This document shows, piece by piece, positions 17,704-26,318 of a stretch of 64,000 bases of DNA (within the stretch, counting starts at the first letter, position 1; each line of letters starts with the position of its first letter). Under the pieces are notes generated by a model, which worked only from the letters and a program-made list of their open reading frames with translations, was not told the origin of the DNA and did not search any database. The position numbers were made by a program, and so were the translations under genes. The DNA is from Paenibacillus sp. FSL A5-0031 (lineage in GTDB: Bacteria; Bacillota; Bacilli; Paenibacillales; Paenibacillaceae), in contig NZ_MRTD01000001.1 in assembly GCF_001956295.1 (NCBI RefSeq), positions 248,001-312,000 of the forward strand. The letters run 5' to 3'.

Positions 17704-19528
17704 ATTTCCAGAGCAACTGCGCTTCAGAAACTATCGGCTCAGCTCCAAGCTAATATTAGTTTATTTACTGCTAAGCGTTATCCCCATGTCGCTGCTCGGT
17801 ACTTTTTCTTATTTGCAGTACACAAAATCAATTGAAGAACAAATTGGTGAATATATGCCCCGTTTTCTGTATCAAGCAAATGCGAATATTACGAAGCATA
17901 TGGAGGATTTTGCAGAGCTGCATACGTTAATGTTCAACTCTGACAATATGATCGCTATTTTGCGTCGCGACTCCTATCAGAGCCGTTCACAGCTGAATCA
18001 GGACCAATTCGAGGTAAACAATTATTTAGCACGTACTTATTTAAATACGGGGAACCCCGATGTTATGGGTGTTTTCATATTTTCGAAAAACAGGTTTTTT
18101 TACAGTGCGAGGTCAAAGTTCACAGGTCTTAATGCGGATAATGCTTTTATCCCTTATGGCCAGGATCTTGATTTACGGGGAAAAGCGAAAATTATTCTTC
18201 CTAGCCAAATCAATCTGACATTCGAGAATAACGAACCCTATGTACTGATCATGAAACAGATGAATGATGTGGATAACCGCAAAAGCCTGGCGACGATGCT
18301 GGTTGCGGTGAAGCTCTCTTTTATTGACAACATATTGCGGGAGTTTGAACAAAATAATACAGCGGATTTATGGCTGATGAACCGTGAGGGCGAAATAATC
18401 TTTCATACAGATGAGGAGAAAATAGGAGATTTTGATCAAGAAATAAATCGATATCCCATTCTTAACGGCAGCTTTCGAAAAGGGTCAGGGAAAAAAGCGG
18501 TGATCGTCAGCCTTAGCGAATCGAATGATTTTGATTGGATACTAGCTCATAGCATACCGCTAAAATATTTAACAGAGCGTACAGATTTGGTGATGAATGT
18601 GACCATCTTTGTATTTATTTGCTTTGTCCTTATTACTTCGATCATTTCGATTTTCTTCGCAATGAATGTAACGCGGCCGATCAAGAAGCTTTCCCGTCTA
18701 ATGAAGGATGTAGAAATGGGCAGGTTTCAGGTGGACCTTAAGGTCGAAAGCAATGATGAGATTGGAGCACTCGCGCGCAGCTTTAATTCGATGGTAGCTA
18801 CGATTCATGAGCTGATCGAAACGAATTTTGATATCAAAATTAGACAGAAGGAAGCAGAGCTGTACGCCCTGCAGTCTCAGATCAATCCGCACTTCATGTA
18901 CAATACGCTGGAGACCATTAACATGGCGGTAGAGGACGGCAGATCGGAAATGGTTGTCGAGATGGTTACACTGCTTGGCCGTATGCTTCGTTTTTCGGTT
19001 AGCAACAAAAACAAATTTGTAGCGATTGCGGATGAAGTCCAGCATATTAGTAATTATTTGACCATTCAGAAATATCGATTCAATGATCGGCTGTTGTTTG
19101 AGATCGATAAAAAAACGGACATCGAATCCTTTTATACACCCAAATTTATTTTGCAGCCGGTTATTGAGAATGCCATTAAATATGGTCTTGAAACCCGTAA
19201 AGCACTTGATATTCGGCTAAGCATTAGTCGTGAATTTGGTGCGCGTTCAGGTGAGGAAGATATCGTTTTTCGCATATGGGACAACGGTCCGGGTATCGAT
19301 CATGATCGATTGGAGAAGCTCGAGAGGTCACTCAGATCGGAGACACTAGCCCACAAGGATTCTGGGTTTGGGCTAAGCAATGTAAACGCTAGAATTATGA
19401 TTATGTTAGGCCAGCAGTATGGGTTGCAGCTTCATAGCATTTTTGGCAAGGGAACAGAGGTTATTATCCGTATTCCTGTCATCACCCTAAACGATGTGGC
19501 AGAAAAATCGAAAAGCAAGGAGGAGTAA
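17681..19528 (+). CDS. YesM-type sensor histidine kinase
   Basis: A 615-residue membrane kinase. TM1 lies about 20-42 and is followed by an extracellular Cache-like domain (45-300). TM2 lies about 305-328 and leads into HAMP (MNVTRPIKKLSRLM onward). A His-kinase_A-like box LQSQINPHFMYNTLE follows, with the phospho-acceptor His near 404. The ATPase domain shows VIENAIKYG, WDNGPGI and SGFGLSNVNARI. It overlaps the upstream binding-protein gene by 23 bp; an alternative start at 17693 is possible. With the following regulator it forms a two-component pair, and with the lipoprotein probably a three-component sugar sensor. Confidence 0.93.
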   Translation: MWINMIFKFPEQLRFRNYRLSSKLILVYLLLSVIPMSLLGTFSYLQYTKSIEEQIGEYMPRFLYQANANITKHMEDFAELHTLMFNSDNMIAILRRDSYQSRSQLNQDQFEVNNYLARTYLNTGNPDVMGVFIFSKNRFFYSARSKFTGLNADNAFIPYGQDLDLRGKAKIILPSQINLTFENNEPYVLIMKQMNDVDNRKSLATMLVAVKLSFIDNILREFEQNNTADLWLMNREGEIIFHTDEEKIGDFDQEINRYPILNGSFRKGSGKKAVIVSLSESNDFDWILAHSIPLKYLTERTDLVMNVTIFVFICFVLITSIISIFFAMNVTRPIKKLSRLMKDVEMGRFQVDLKVESNDEIGALARSFNSMVATIHELIETNFDIKIRQKEAELYALQSQINPHFMYNTLETINMAVEDGRSEMVVEMVTLLGRMLRFSVSNKNKFVAIADEVQHISNYLTIQKYRFNDRLLFEIDKKTDIESFYTPKFILQPVIENAIKYGLETRKALDIRLSISREFGARSGEEDIVFRIWDNGPGIDHDRLEKLERSLRSETLAHKDSGFGLSNVNARIMIMLGQQYGLQLHSIFGKGTEVIIRIPVITLNDVAEKSKSKEE

Positions 19529-19530
19529 GC

Positions 19531-21180
19531 ATGCACAAGGCGATCAGAACATTGATTGTAGATGATGAAGAAATGATTCGAAACGGCATTGCTAGACTCA
19601 TACGCTCTTGCGGTGAGGGGTGGGAAATCGTTGCGACGCTGTCTGATGGCAAAGAAGCAATGGATTATTTGCATCAGTCACAAGGAGCAGTAGATTTGCT
19701 TATTACGGATGTGAAGATGCCTGTGATGGATGGTCTAACGTTAATAAGCGAGGGCAAACGCCATTACTCCTTCTTCCCGCTCGTAATTAGTGGTTATGAT
19801 GAATTTCAATATATTCAGACAGCGCTTCGAGAAGGAGCTGTTGATTATTTTTTAAAGCCGATTGACCGGGAACAGTTTAAGAATCGAATGGCAGAAATCA
19901 AGGTGAAAATCGAAAGCGGACGGTTTCAGCATATGAAATGGAATGAGATGGAACGAAAATCAGAGGAGCTAAAAACATCGCAGCAAGTGCAACTGTTAAG
20001 CTATGTCACTTCGGCAGGGCTCGATATTTCGCGGCTGGGATATTGGGTGGATGAGTTTCCGAAAGGCCGGTACGTCCTTCAATATGTAGGCCTTGATGCT
20101 CTTCCTGTAAAGACAAGAAGTTATACCCCAAAAGACTGGGAAGCTTATGTTTATGTGCTTGAGAATATCATCAAAGAAATGGTAGAGAAATGTTCGAATG
20201 AATCAGAAATCATAGGATGGTGCTGGAGAGGGGACGATTCGAATTTTTGGATATTGCTGCATCTTTCCGAGGCTTATGGCGAAAACAACGGTTTATTAGA
20301 AAAAACATCGATCGAGCTGTCTGGTCAAATTCGTTCAGCGATTCAGTCCTACACGCCATTTACAGTTTCGGTTTCATGCGGCAGCTCGATTGAGGATTTA
20401 TATTTGCTGCCAGAAGCAAAGGATCAAGCCTTATCATTAATGTATTATCGTTTATTATATGGCGGCAATCAGTTGTTTGGCCGAGATGGCATTCAATTCA
20501 AGACGGAGAGTTCTTCAGACCAAATGGATAATGAGCTTGTACATATTGCGCAGAGAATGAAGCAGGCAGTCGAACAAGTAAATGAGCAAGCAGCGGTTCA
20601 GTTTACGAAGGAGTTTTTTGCTCGTCTTGAAAAAATGGATTCGCCAGCCGCGATTCAACGAGCAATAATGAACGCATTTATTCTTATCCATTCGGTCGGC
20701 GTTGAAATGAAAGTGAATACGCCTATGTTAGATTCGCTCGAGAGCCGACTTCAAACGATTAAACGGGCGATAAATCTTAATGAGCTCAAAGTGGAACTCG
20801 ATCAGCAGATCGCTCAGCTTGTTCTGGAAATGAAGCGAATGCGTCAAAGCGGCAGCATGAAGCCGATAGAGCAGGCCAAAGCTTGGATCATAGCTAATCT
20901 ACAAGAAGACTTAACGATTAAGCGTATAGCTGAGCAAGTTTATATGAATCCCTCTTATTTCTGCCGACATTTCAAGACGCAAACAGGCGAAACGATTCTC
21001 GATTACATCACGGGTCTTAGAATGGAGAAAGCAAGGGAGCTGCTCATTGATTCACAATTAAAGCTCTACGATATAAGCGTTCAGGTTGGTTATCAGGATG
21101 TGAAGTATTTCAGCAAGCTATTCAAGCAATGGTCTGGGGAGACGCCATCTAAATATCGAGAACAGAAGTTTTCGAAATGA
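19531..21180 (+). CDS. YesN-type response regulator with AraC DNA-binding domain
   Basis: 549 residues. The receiver domain (1-125) has acidic DDEE near the start, the phospho-acceptor Asp-60 in LLITDVKMPVMDG and the conserved Lys in YFLKPIDREQ. A long middle region follows, then a C-terminal AraC domain (about 447-549) with helix-turn-helix IKRIAEQVYMNPSYFCRHFK and LYDISVQVGYQDVKYFSKLF. AAGGAGG precedes ATG, two bases after the kinase stop. It is expected to activate the transporter and rhamnosidase genes in response to extracellular sugar. Confidence 0.94.
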   Translation: MHKAIRTLIVDDEEMIRNGIARLIRSCGEGWEIVATLSDGKEAMDYLHQSQGAVDLLITDVKMPVMDGLTLISEGKRHYSFFPLVISGYDEFQYIQTALREGAVDYFLKPIDREQFKNRMAEIKVKIESGRFQHMKWNEMERKSEELKTSQQVQLLSYVTSAGLDISRLGYWVDEFPKGRYVLQYVGLDALPVKTRSYTPKDWEAYVYVLENIIKEMVEKCSNESEIIGWCWRGDDSNFWILLHLSEAYGENNGLLEKTSIELSGQIRSAIQSYTPFTVSVSCGSSIEDLYLLPEAKDQALSLMYYRLLYGGNQLFGRDGIQFKTESSSDQMDNELVHIAQRMKQAVEQVNEQAAVQFTKEFFARLEKMDSPAAIQRAIMNAFILIHSVGVEMKVNTPMLDSLESRLQTIKRAINLNELKVELDQQIAQLVLEMKRMRQSGSMKPIEQAKAWIIANLQEDLTIKRIAEQVYMNPSYFCRHFKTQTGETILDYITGLRMEKARELLIDSQLKLYDISVQVGYQDVKYFSKLFKQWSGETPSKYREQKFSK

Positions 21181-21202
21181 TAGTCAGTATAGTAGAGAAC
21201 CC

Positions 21203-21230
21203 AAAGGGTAGGCCTAGCGCCTGCCTTTTT
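21203..21230 (+). terminator. Terminator between regulator and transporter genes
   Basis: GGTAGGC-CTAGC-GCCTGCC stem with T-run after; it separates the sensing operon from the transporter operon. Confidence 0.75.
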
Positions 21231-21404
21231 ATTTTGTTCACAAACAGCGATACAATGTGGATTCCATATACAAAGCGAATACACTCCCCCATAAGTAACG
21301 AATGTCTCCTTCTTCACGATCTGCAATTTCGGTAAGGTAGAGCTAGAAGGAAGCAAGAAGCAGCAGCATGTAGAGAACAGCGAAGGATGGAGGGTGATTC
21401 GGCA

Positions 21405-22919
21405 ATGGCCGAGTACATTTTGGAGCTAGAGGGAATTACAAAAACTTTTCCAGGCGTCAAGGCGCTTGATAATGTCTATTTTAAGCTAAAGCCCGGTGAG
21501 ATTCATGCGTTGATGGGCGAAAATGGAGCGGGGAAATCAACCTTTATTAAGGTGATTACCGGTGTCCACCCAGCAGATGTCGGCGAGATCCTCTTTGATG
21601 GACAACGCGTGGATTTTAAAAATCCTACGGATGCGAAGCGGATGGGTATTGCAGCCATTTATCAGCATGTTACTTGTTATCCTGACTTAAGCGTCACAGA
21701 AAATATATTTATGGGGCATGAGAAAATTCAAAAAGGGACTAAGCGGATTCTTTGGAACGAAATGCATAAGGAGGCCGATAAGCTTCTGAAGGAGCTTGGC
21801 GCAGCATTCAGCCCCAAAACGCAAATGGGAGCATTAAGTGTAGCGGAGCAGCAAATCGTCGAAATTGCGAAAGCGCTTTCTGTTGATGCGAAGATCATTA
21901 TTATGGATGAACCAACAGCTGCTCTTACCAATAGGGAAAGCGAAGACTTATACCGGATTACAGAGCGTTTGCGTGACAAGGGAACAGCTATTATTTTTAT
22001 CTCACATCGCTTCGAGGATATGTATCGACTGGCCAGCAAGGTGACCGTATTCCGGGATTCCAGATACATCGGAACTTGGAATGTGGATGAAATATCGAAC
22101 CAAGATCTAATTATTGCGATGGTAGGTCGTGAAATTACGCAATTGTTTCCAAAGAAGGAAGCGCAGATTGGGGAAGAATTGCTTCGGGTTGAAGGTCTGG
22201 GCAGAACCGGCTACTTTGCTGATATTTCTTTTGCGCTGCGAAGAGGGGAAATTTTAGGGTTGACTGGGCTCGTTGGGGCAGGACGGACTGAGGTTTGCCA
22301 AAGCATCTTCGGCATTGAGCGAAGCGATAAAGGGAAGGTGTTCTTCAAGGGGCAGGAAGTGAACATCCGAAAACCGATCGATGCGATGCGTATGGGGATT
22401 GGCTACTTGCCGGAGGATAGGCAGAAGCAGGGGCTCGTTCTACAGTGGAGCATCGGTAGAAATATTACATTATCATCGCTTGAGAAGATTTCAAGCAAAG
22501 GTGTTCTTAACACCGATAAGGAAGCGAGCATCGCTAAGCAGTTAGCTGAGAAGGTAAATGTTAAAGCAAAAAGCATATTTGATTTGGCCAGCTCGCTCTC
22601 AGGCGGCAACCAGCAGAAGGTTGTATTTGCAAAGCTGCTGACTGCTGATGTGGATGTCATCATTTTGGATGAACCAACCAAAGGTGTGGATGTTGGCGCC
22701 AAATCTGCCATTTATGAAATGATTAGCGATTTGGCATGTCAAGGGTATGGAATTCTGATGGTATCGTCCGAGATGCCTGAAATGATTGGGATGTGTGATC
22801 GGGTAGCCGTCATGCGCGAGGGCCGGATAACGGCTTTTCTGGATCGCGATTCGATCTCGCAGGAAGCGATACTTCAAGCATCAATGGCTGACGATCGCCC
22901 TCTTATACAACAACATTAA
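21405..22919 (+). CDS. Sugar ABC transporter ATP-binding protein (duplicated, RbsA/RhaT class)
   Basis: Two fused ABC domains in 504 residues. The first has Walker A GENGAGKST, the degenerate signature LSVAEQQIVEIAKAL and Walker B IIIMDEP. The second has a modified Walker A GLVGAGRTEV, signature LSGGNQQKVVFAKLL and Walker B VIILDEPTKGVD. This asymmetry is normal for the pentose/rhamnose-type importers. ATG 21405 follows GGAGGGTG by 8 nt; an ATG at 21387 lies within the ribosome-binding region. It energises uptake by the two permeases that follow. Confidence 0.95.
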   Translation: MAEYILELEGITKTFPGVKALDNVYFKLKPGEIHALMGENGAGKSTFIKVITGVHPADVGEILFDGQRVDFKNPTDAKRMGIAAIYQHVTCYPDLSVTENIFMGHEKIQKGTKRILWNEMHKEADKLLKELGAAFSPKTQMGALSVAEQQIVEIAKALSVDAKIIIMDEPTAALTNRESEDLYRITERLRDKGTAIIFISHRFEDMYRLASKVTVFRDSRYIGTWNVDEISNQDLIIAMVGREITQLFPKKEAQIGEELLRVEGLGRTGYFADISFALRRGEILGLTGLVGAGRTEVCQSIFGIERSDKGKVFFKGQEVNIRKPIDAMRMGIGYLPEDRQKQGLVLQWSIGRNITLSSLEKISSKGVLNTDKEASIAKQLAEKVNVKAKSIFDLASSLSGGNQQKVVFAKLLTADVDVIILDEPTKGVDVGAKSAIYEMISDLACQGYGILMVSSEMPEMIGMCDRVAVMREGRITAFLDRDSISQEAILQASMADDRPLIQQH

Positions 22920-22934
22920 AGGTGGGCATGACAC

Positions 22935-23978
22935 ATGCAGGAGAGAGAACTCAGTACGAACGGTATAACCGCAGCTTCGCTTAGAGCTACAAGGCCAACG
23001 CTTAGCGCTAAGATCGCCAAATTCAGAGAGCTAGGACTACTCGGATTTATTGTTTTGCTTTCCATTGGCGTTCAGCTTCGCAACCCCAGCTTTTTGACCT
23101 TGGAAAATATAAACGATATGGTAACGAACACCGCAATATTAAGCATATTGGCTGTGGGGATGATGCTCGTTATCGTTACCCGCGGAATTGACCTTTCCAT
23201 TGGTGCAACATTGGCTCTTTCAGGCATGATCGCGGCACAGACGGTCAGTGCATTTCCAGAAATTCCAGCTGTCGTCGCCCTTCTGATCGGCACTCTAACG
23301 GGACTTGTCAGCGGTGTGATCATTGGTTTTCTGGTTTCCAAAATCGGTATCCTGCCCATCATAGCCACACTTGGGATGATGAACGTGTTCCGCGGGTTTA
23401 CTTATCTAACTAGTGGAGGCAAATGGGTTAGTGCACATCAAATGCCTACAAGTTTCAAAGTGATGGCAACGGGAACAACGCTCGGAATCAATAATCTTAT
23501 CTTTATTGCAATCCTCATTTATTTCGTCGCTTATTATTTCGTTAATCATACCCGTACGGGCAGACAAATTTATGCTGTTGGAAGCAATCCAGATTCGGCA
23601 GTAATAAGCGGCATTAAGGTAGACAAAATTTTATGGCTCGTATATTCCATTATGGGCGGTCTATCCGGCTTAGCGGGGGTGCTATGGGTATCCAAATTTG
23701 CATCAGCGCAAGGTGATACGGCATCGGGTTATGAGCTCAGCGTAATTGCTGCGTGTGTACTAGGCGGTGTGAGCATTGCAGGCGGTTCTGGCAAAATATC
23801 GGGCATCATCCTTGGCTCTATTTTGCTAGGTATTTTGAATAATGCACTTCCTTTGATTAACGTATCGCCCTTTTGGCAGAACGGCATTCAAGGCGCAATT
23901 ATTTTGATCGCGGTCCTTATTAATGCAATCGTCAAGCGGGGCGTTGATCGCAACAATCTTATGAGGAGGAAAATCTAA
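22935..23978 (+). CDS. Sugar ABC transporter permease 1 (RbsC/RhaP class)
   Basis: 347 residues with about 10 membrane helices. The conserved NxTAILSILAVGMMLVI and TRGIDLSIGA segments and the C-terminal coupling region GYELSVIAACVLGGVSIAGG are typical of BPD_transp_2 permeases. AAGGTGG precedes the ATG, 15 bp after the ATPase gene. It pairs with the next, different permease, a heterodimeric arrangement known from rhamnose and autoinducer-2 importers. Confidence 0.94.
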   Translation: MQERELSTNGITAASLRATRPTLSAKIAKFRELGLLGFIVLLSIGVQLRNPSFLTLENINDMVTNTAILSILAVGMMLVIVTRGIDLSIGATLALSGMIAAQTVSAFPEIPAVVALLIGTLTGLVSGVIIGFLVSKIGILPIIATLGMMNVFRGFTYLTSGGKWVSAHQMPTSFKVMATGTTLGINNLIFIAILIYFVAYYFVNHTRTGRQIYAVGSNPDSAVISGIKVDKILWLVYSIMGGLSGLAGVLWVSKFASAQGDTASGYELSVIAACVLGGVSIAGGSGKISGIILGSILLGILNNALPLINVSPFWQNGIQGAIILIAVLINAIVKRGVDRNNLMRRKI

Positions 23979-23982
23979 CGCT

Positions 23983-24972
23983 ATGGAGCCGAGAATTGTT
24001 ACGAATAAGCAGGATTTTTCCTTCAAACGGTTTTTCCTTCAGTGGGAATGGATGTTGGTTGTATTGTTTCTTGCCATAACCGTCATGAATATGAATCTAT
24101 CAGAGTTTTATTGGGATTACGATAATTTGCGAGATGCAACAATGGGTTTTCTGGATAAAGCATTTATCGTGCTCCCTATGGTGTTCATCATCATCCTCGC
24201 AGATATCGATATATCCGTCGCATCGATTGTGGCTCTATCGTCTGTTATTATGGCGGACTTATTCAATAATGGTGTCCCTATTGTGCTAGCTATGGTCATT
24301 TGTTTGGCAGTGGGCACCCTTTGCGGATGGATTAACGGCATCCTCATTGTGAAGTACAAGGAATTGTCCGCGGTCATCATTACTTTGGCAACGATGATTA
24401 TATATCGGGGAATCGCCTACATTATTTTGGAGGATCAAGCAGCAGGATCTTTTCCAGAGTGGTTTAGCTATTTGGGCTGGGGGTACGTGGGACCGATTCC
24501 GTTTATCTTGATCGTTTTTGCGGTATTTGCCATAGTGTTTAGCTTACTGCTGCACAAAACCGTGTTCGGCCGGCAATTGTACGCGATGGGGAATAACATC
24601 AATGCGGCACGCTTCTCAGGCGTGAATGTCGATCGTGTAAAAGTAATCGTCTTTACGCTTGCAGGACTGATGTCCGCTGTGACTGCTTTGTTTCTAACTT
24701 CCCGTATGGGAAGCACGCGTCCTAATATTGCGATGGGGTATGAACTCGATGTCATTGCCATGGTTGTTCTTGGCGGCATTAGCACGGCTGGAGGAAAAGG
24801 AAGAATGGTAGGAGCCATACTAGCGGTCTTCCTCATAGGTTTCCTTCGTTATGGTTTAGGATTAGTCAACGTACAAGCGCAAATTCTGCTCATTATTATA
24901 GGCTTGCTGCTTATATTCGCCGTCGCTGTTCCGAGGCTTAAAGTAGGTCGGAGTCGTACGAAGAAAACTTAA
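23983..24972 (+). CDS. Sugar ABC transporter permease 2 (RhaQ-like)
   Basis: 329 residues, about 9-10 membrane helices, with the family motifs ADIDISVASIVALSS and MGYELDVIAMVVLGGISTAGG. It starts 4 bp after permease 1, with GAGGAGG inside the end of that gene, so translation is coupled. Sequence divergence from permease 1 supports a heterodimer in the membrane. Confidence 0.93.
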   Translation: MEPRIVTNKQDFSFKRFFLQWEWMLVVLFLAITVMNMNLSEFYWDYDNLRDATMGFLDKAFIVLPMVFIIILADIDISVASIVALSSVIMADLFNNGVPIVLAMVICLAVGTLCGWINGILIVKYKELSAVIITLATMIIYRGIAYIILEDQAAGSFPEWFSYLGWGYVGPIPFILIVFAVFAIVFSLLLHKTVFGRQLYAMGNNINAARFSGVNVDRVKVIVFTLAGLMSAVTALFLTSRMGSTRPNIAMGYELDVIAMVVLGGISTAGGKGRMVGAILAVFLIGFLRYGLGLVNVQAQILLIIIGLLLIFAVAVPRLKVGRSRTKKT

Positions 24973-25040
24973 GTTGGTGCAATACAGTCGATCGGCTGTT
25001 TTGTATATAAAGGATTGGACAAAAAAAGGGAGGAAAAACA

Positions 25041-26138
25041 ATGAAAAGAAACAAGGTGTTATCCGTATGCTTAACTGTTTTGCTTACGATCTCGATGTTA
25101 ACCGCATGCGGAGGAGGCAACAGCGGCAGCAATTCCAAAAATACGGGTAGCAACAAGAGCGAAGTTACAGAGAAAAACAAGGGAAATGACACAACGGACA
25201 GCACGAAAAAGAAGAAATATGCCATTATCTTTAAAAACACGGGCAATCCATACGGTGAGAAGCAAATGGAAGGCTACAAAAATGCTGTTGAAGAGCTCGG
25301 ATATGAAGCGATTTTGAAGGCGCCTGATCAGCCGACAGCAGAAGCACAAATTCAAATGATTGAAGAGCTTATCTCGCAAAAGGTGGACGTGATCGCGATT
25401 GCGGCAAATGATCCGGATGCGCTCCAGCCGGCGCTGAAGAAGGCGATGAATCAAGGAATTAAAGTCCTTTCTTTAGATTCAGCGGTAAACGCAGCCAGTC
25501 GAATGGTTCATGTAAATCAAGCAGATCCTGAGCGTATCGGCCGCACACTAATTCAAGGCGTATCGGAAATGATTGGCGGCGAAGGCGAAATTGCGATCCT
25601 GAGCGCGACATCGCAAGCGACCAACCAAAACACTTGGATCGAATGGATGAAGAAAGAGCTGGAGGATTCGAAATACAGTAAAATCAAGCTCGTTAAAGTG
25701 GCTTATGGTGATGATTTGCGTGATAAAAGCGTGTCTGAGACAGAGGCGCTCTTGAAATCTTATCCGGATCTGAAAGGTATTATTGCACCGACGACAGTAG
25801 GAATCGCGGCTGCGGGCAAGGTTTTAACGGATAAGGGTCTCACTGGAAAAGTGCAATTGACCGGTCTTGGCCTGCCAAGTGAAATGGCGGAATATATCGT
25901 GAGCGGCGTATGTCAGTGGATGTATTTGTGGAATCCGATTGATGTTGGTTACTTGTCCGGTTATGCAGCAGATGCATTAGTGAATGGCAAGATTACAGGT
26001 GCGGTTGGGGATAAACTGACAGCTGGCAAACTAGGTGAGAAAGAAGTCGTGAAAGATGGTGAAGGCACGCAAATTATGCTTGGCGATCCCTTCAAATTCG
26101 ATTCCTCTAACATCGCTGAATGGAAGGATGTTTATTAA
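25041..26138 (+). CDS. Sugar ABC transporter substrate-binding lipoprotein (RhaS-like)
   Basis: 365-residue lipoprotein: signal with lipobox LTAC (Cys-22), Ser/Asn/Lys-rich tether, then a type I binding fold (KKYAIIFKNTGNPYGEKQM, AANDPDAL, SLDSAVN). It resembles the sensor lipoprotein at 16666 along its whole length, including the SATSQATNQNTWIEWMK segment versus SASNHNEWLKWIK. The two are paralogues split between transport and sensing. GGGAGG precedes the ATG. As last gene of the transporter operon it delivers sugar to the permeases; rhamnose is the likeliest ligand from the neighbouring GH78 enzymes, not proven by sequence. Confidence 0.93.
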   Translation: MKRNKVLSVCLTVLLTISMLTACGGGNSGSNSKNTGSNKSEVTEKNKGNDTTDSTKKKKYAIIFKNTGNPYGEKQMEGYKNAVEELGYEAILKAPDQPTAEAQIQMIEELISQKVDVIAIAANDPDALQPALKKAMNQGIKVLSLDSAVNAASRMVHVNQADPERIGRTLIQGVSEMIGGEGEIAILSATSQATNQNTWIEWMKKELEDSKYSKIKLVKVAYGDDLRDKSVSETEALLKSYPDLKGIIAPTTVGIAAAGKVLTDKGLTGKVQLTGLGLPSEMAEYIVSGVCQWMYLWNPIDVGYLSGYAADALVNGKITGAVGDKLTAGKLGEKEVVKDGEGTQIMLGDPFKFDSSNIAEWKDVY

Positions 26139-26197
26139 AACAACCTTTCATCATTACACATAATCGAAGAATGAGAAGATTGGCCGGGTAGTCGTTG

Positions 26198-26229
26198 AAG
26201 GACCTGCAGCAAGCAGGATATCCTTTTTT
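26198..26229 (+). terminator. Terminator of the sugar transporter operon
   Basis: AAGGACCTGC-AGCAA-GCAGG(ATA)TCCTT stem followed by T-run; an outer GGCCGGG/CCCGGC pairing with a second T-run surrounds it. Confidence 0.82.
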
Positions 26230-26275
26230 GTACTCCCGGCTATTTTTTTATGGATTTATGCTTAGTTTTCCAAAT

Positions 26276-26289
26276 TGAAAGCGATACCA
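26276..26289 (+). promoter_or_regulatory. Catabolite-responsive element (cre-like) before GH78 gene 1
   Basis: TGAAAGCGATACCA matches TGWAANCGNTNWCA at 13 of 14 positions. It lies 29 bp before the chosen start, downstream of any likely promoter, a position typical of roadblock repression by CcpA. Confidence 0.6.
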
Positions 26290-26318
26290 TTGTGATGAAA
26301 AAGGGAGTGTTTTGGCAA

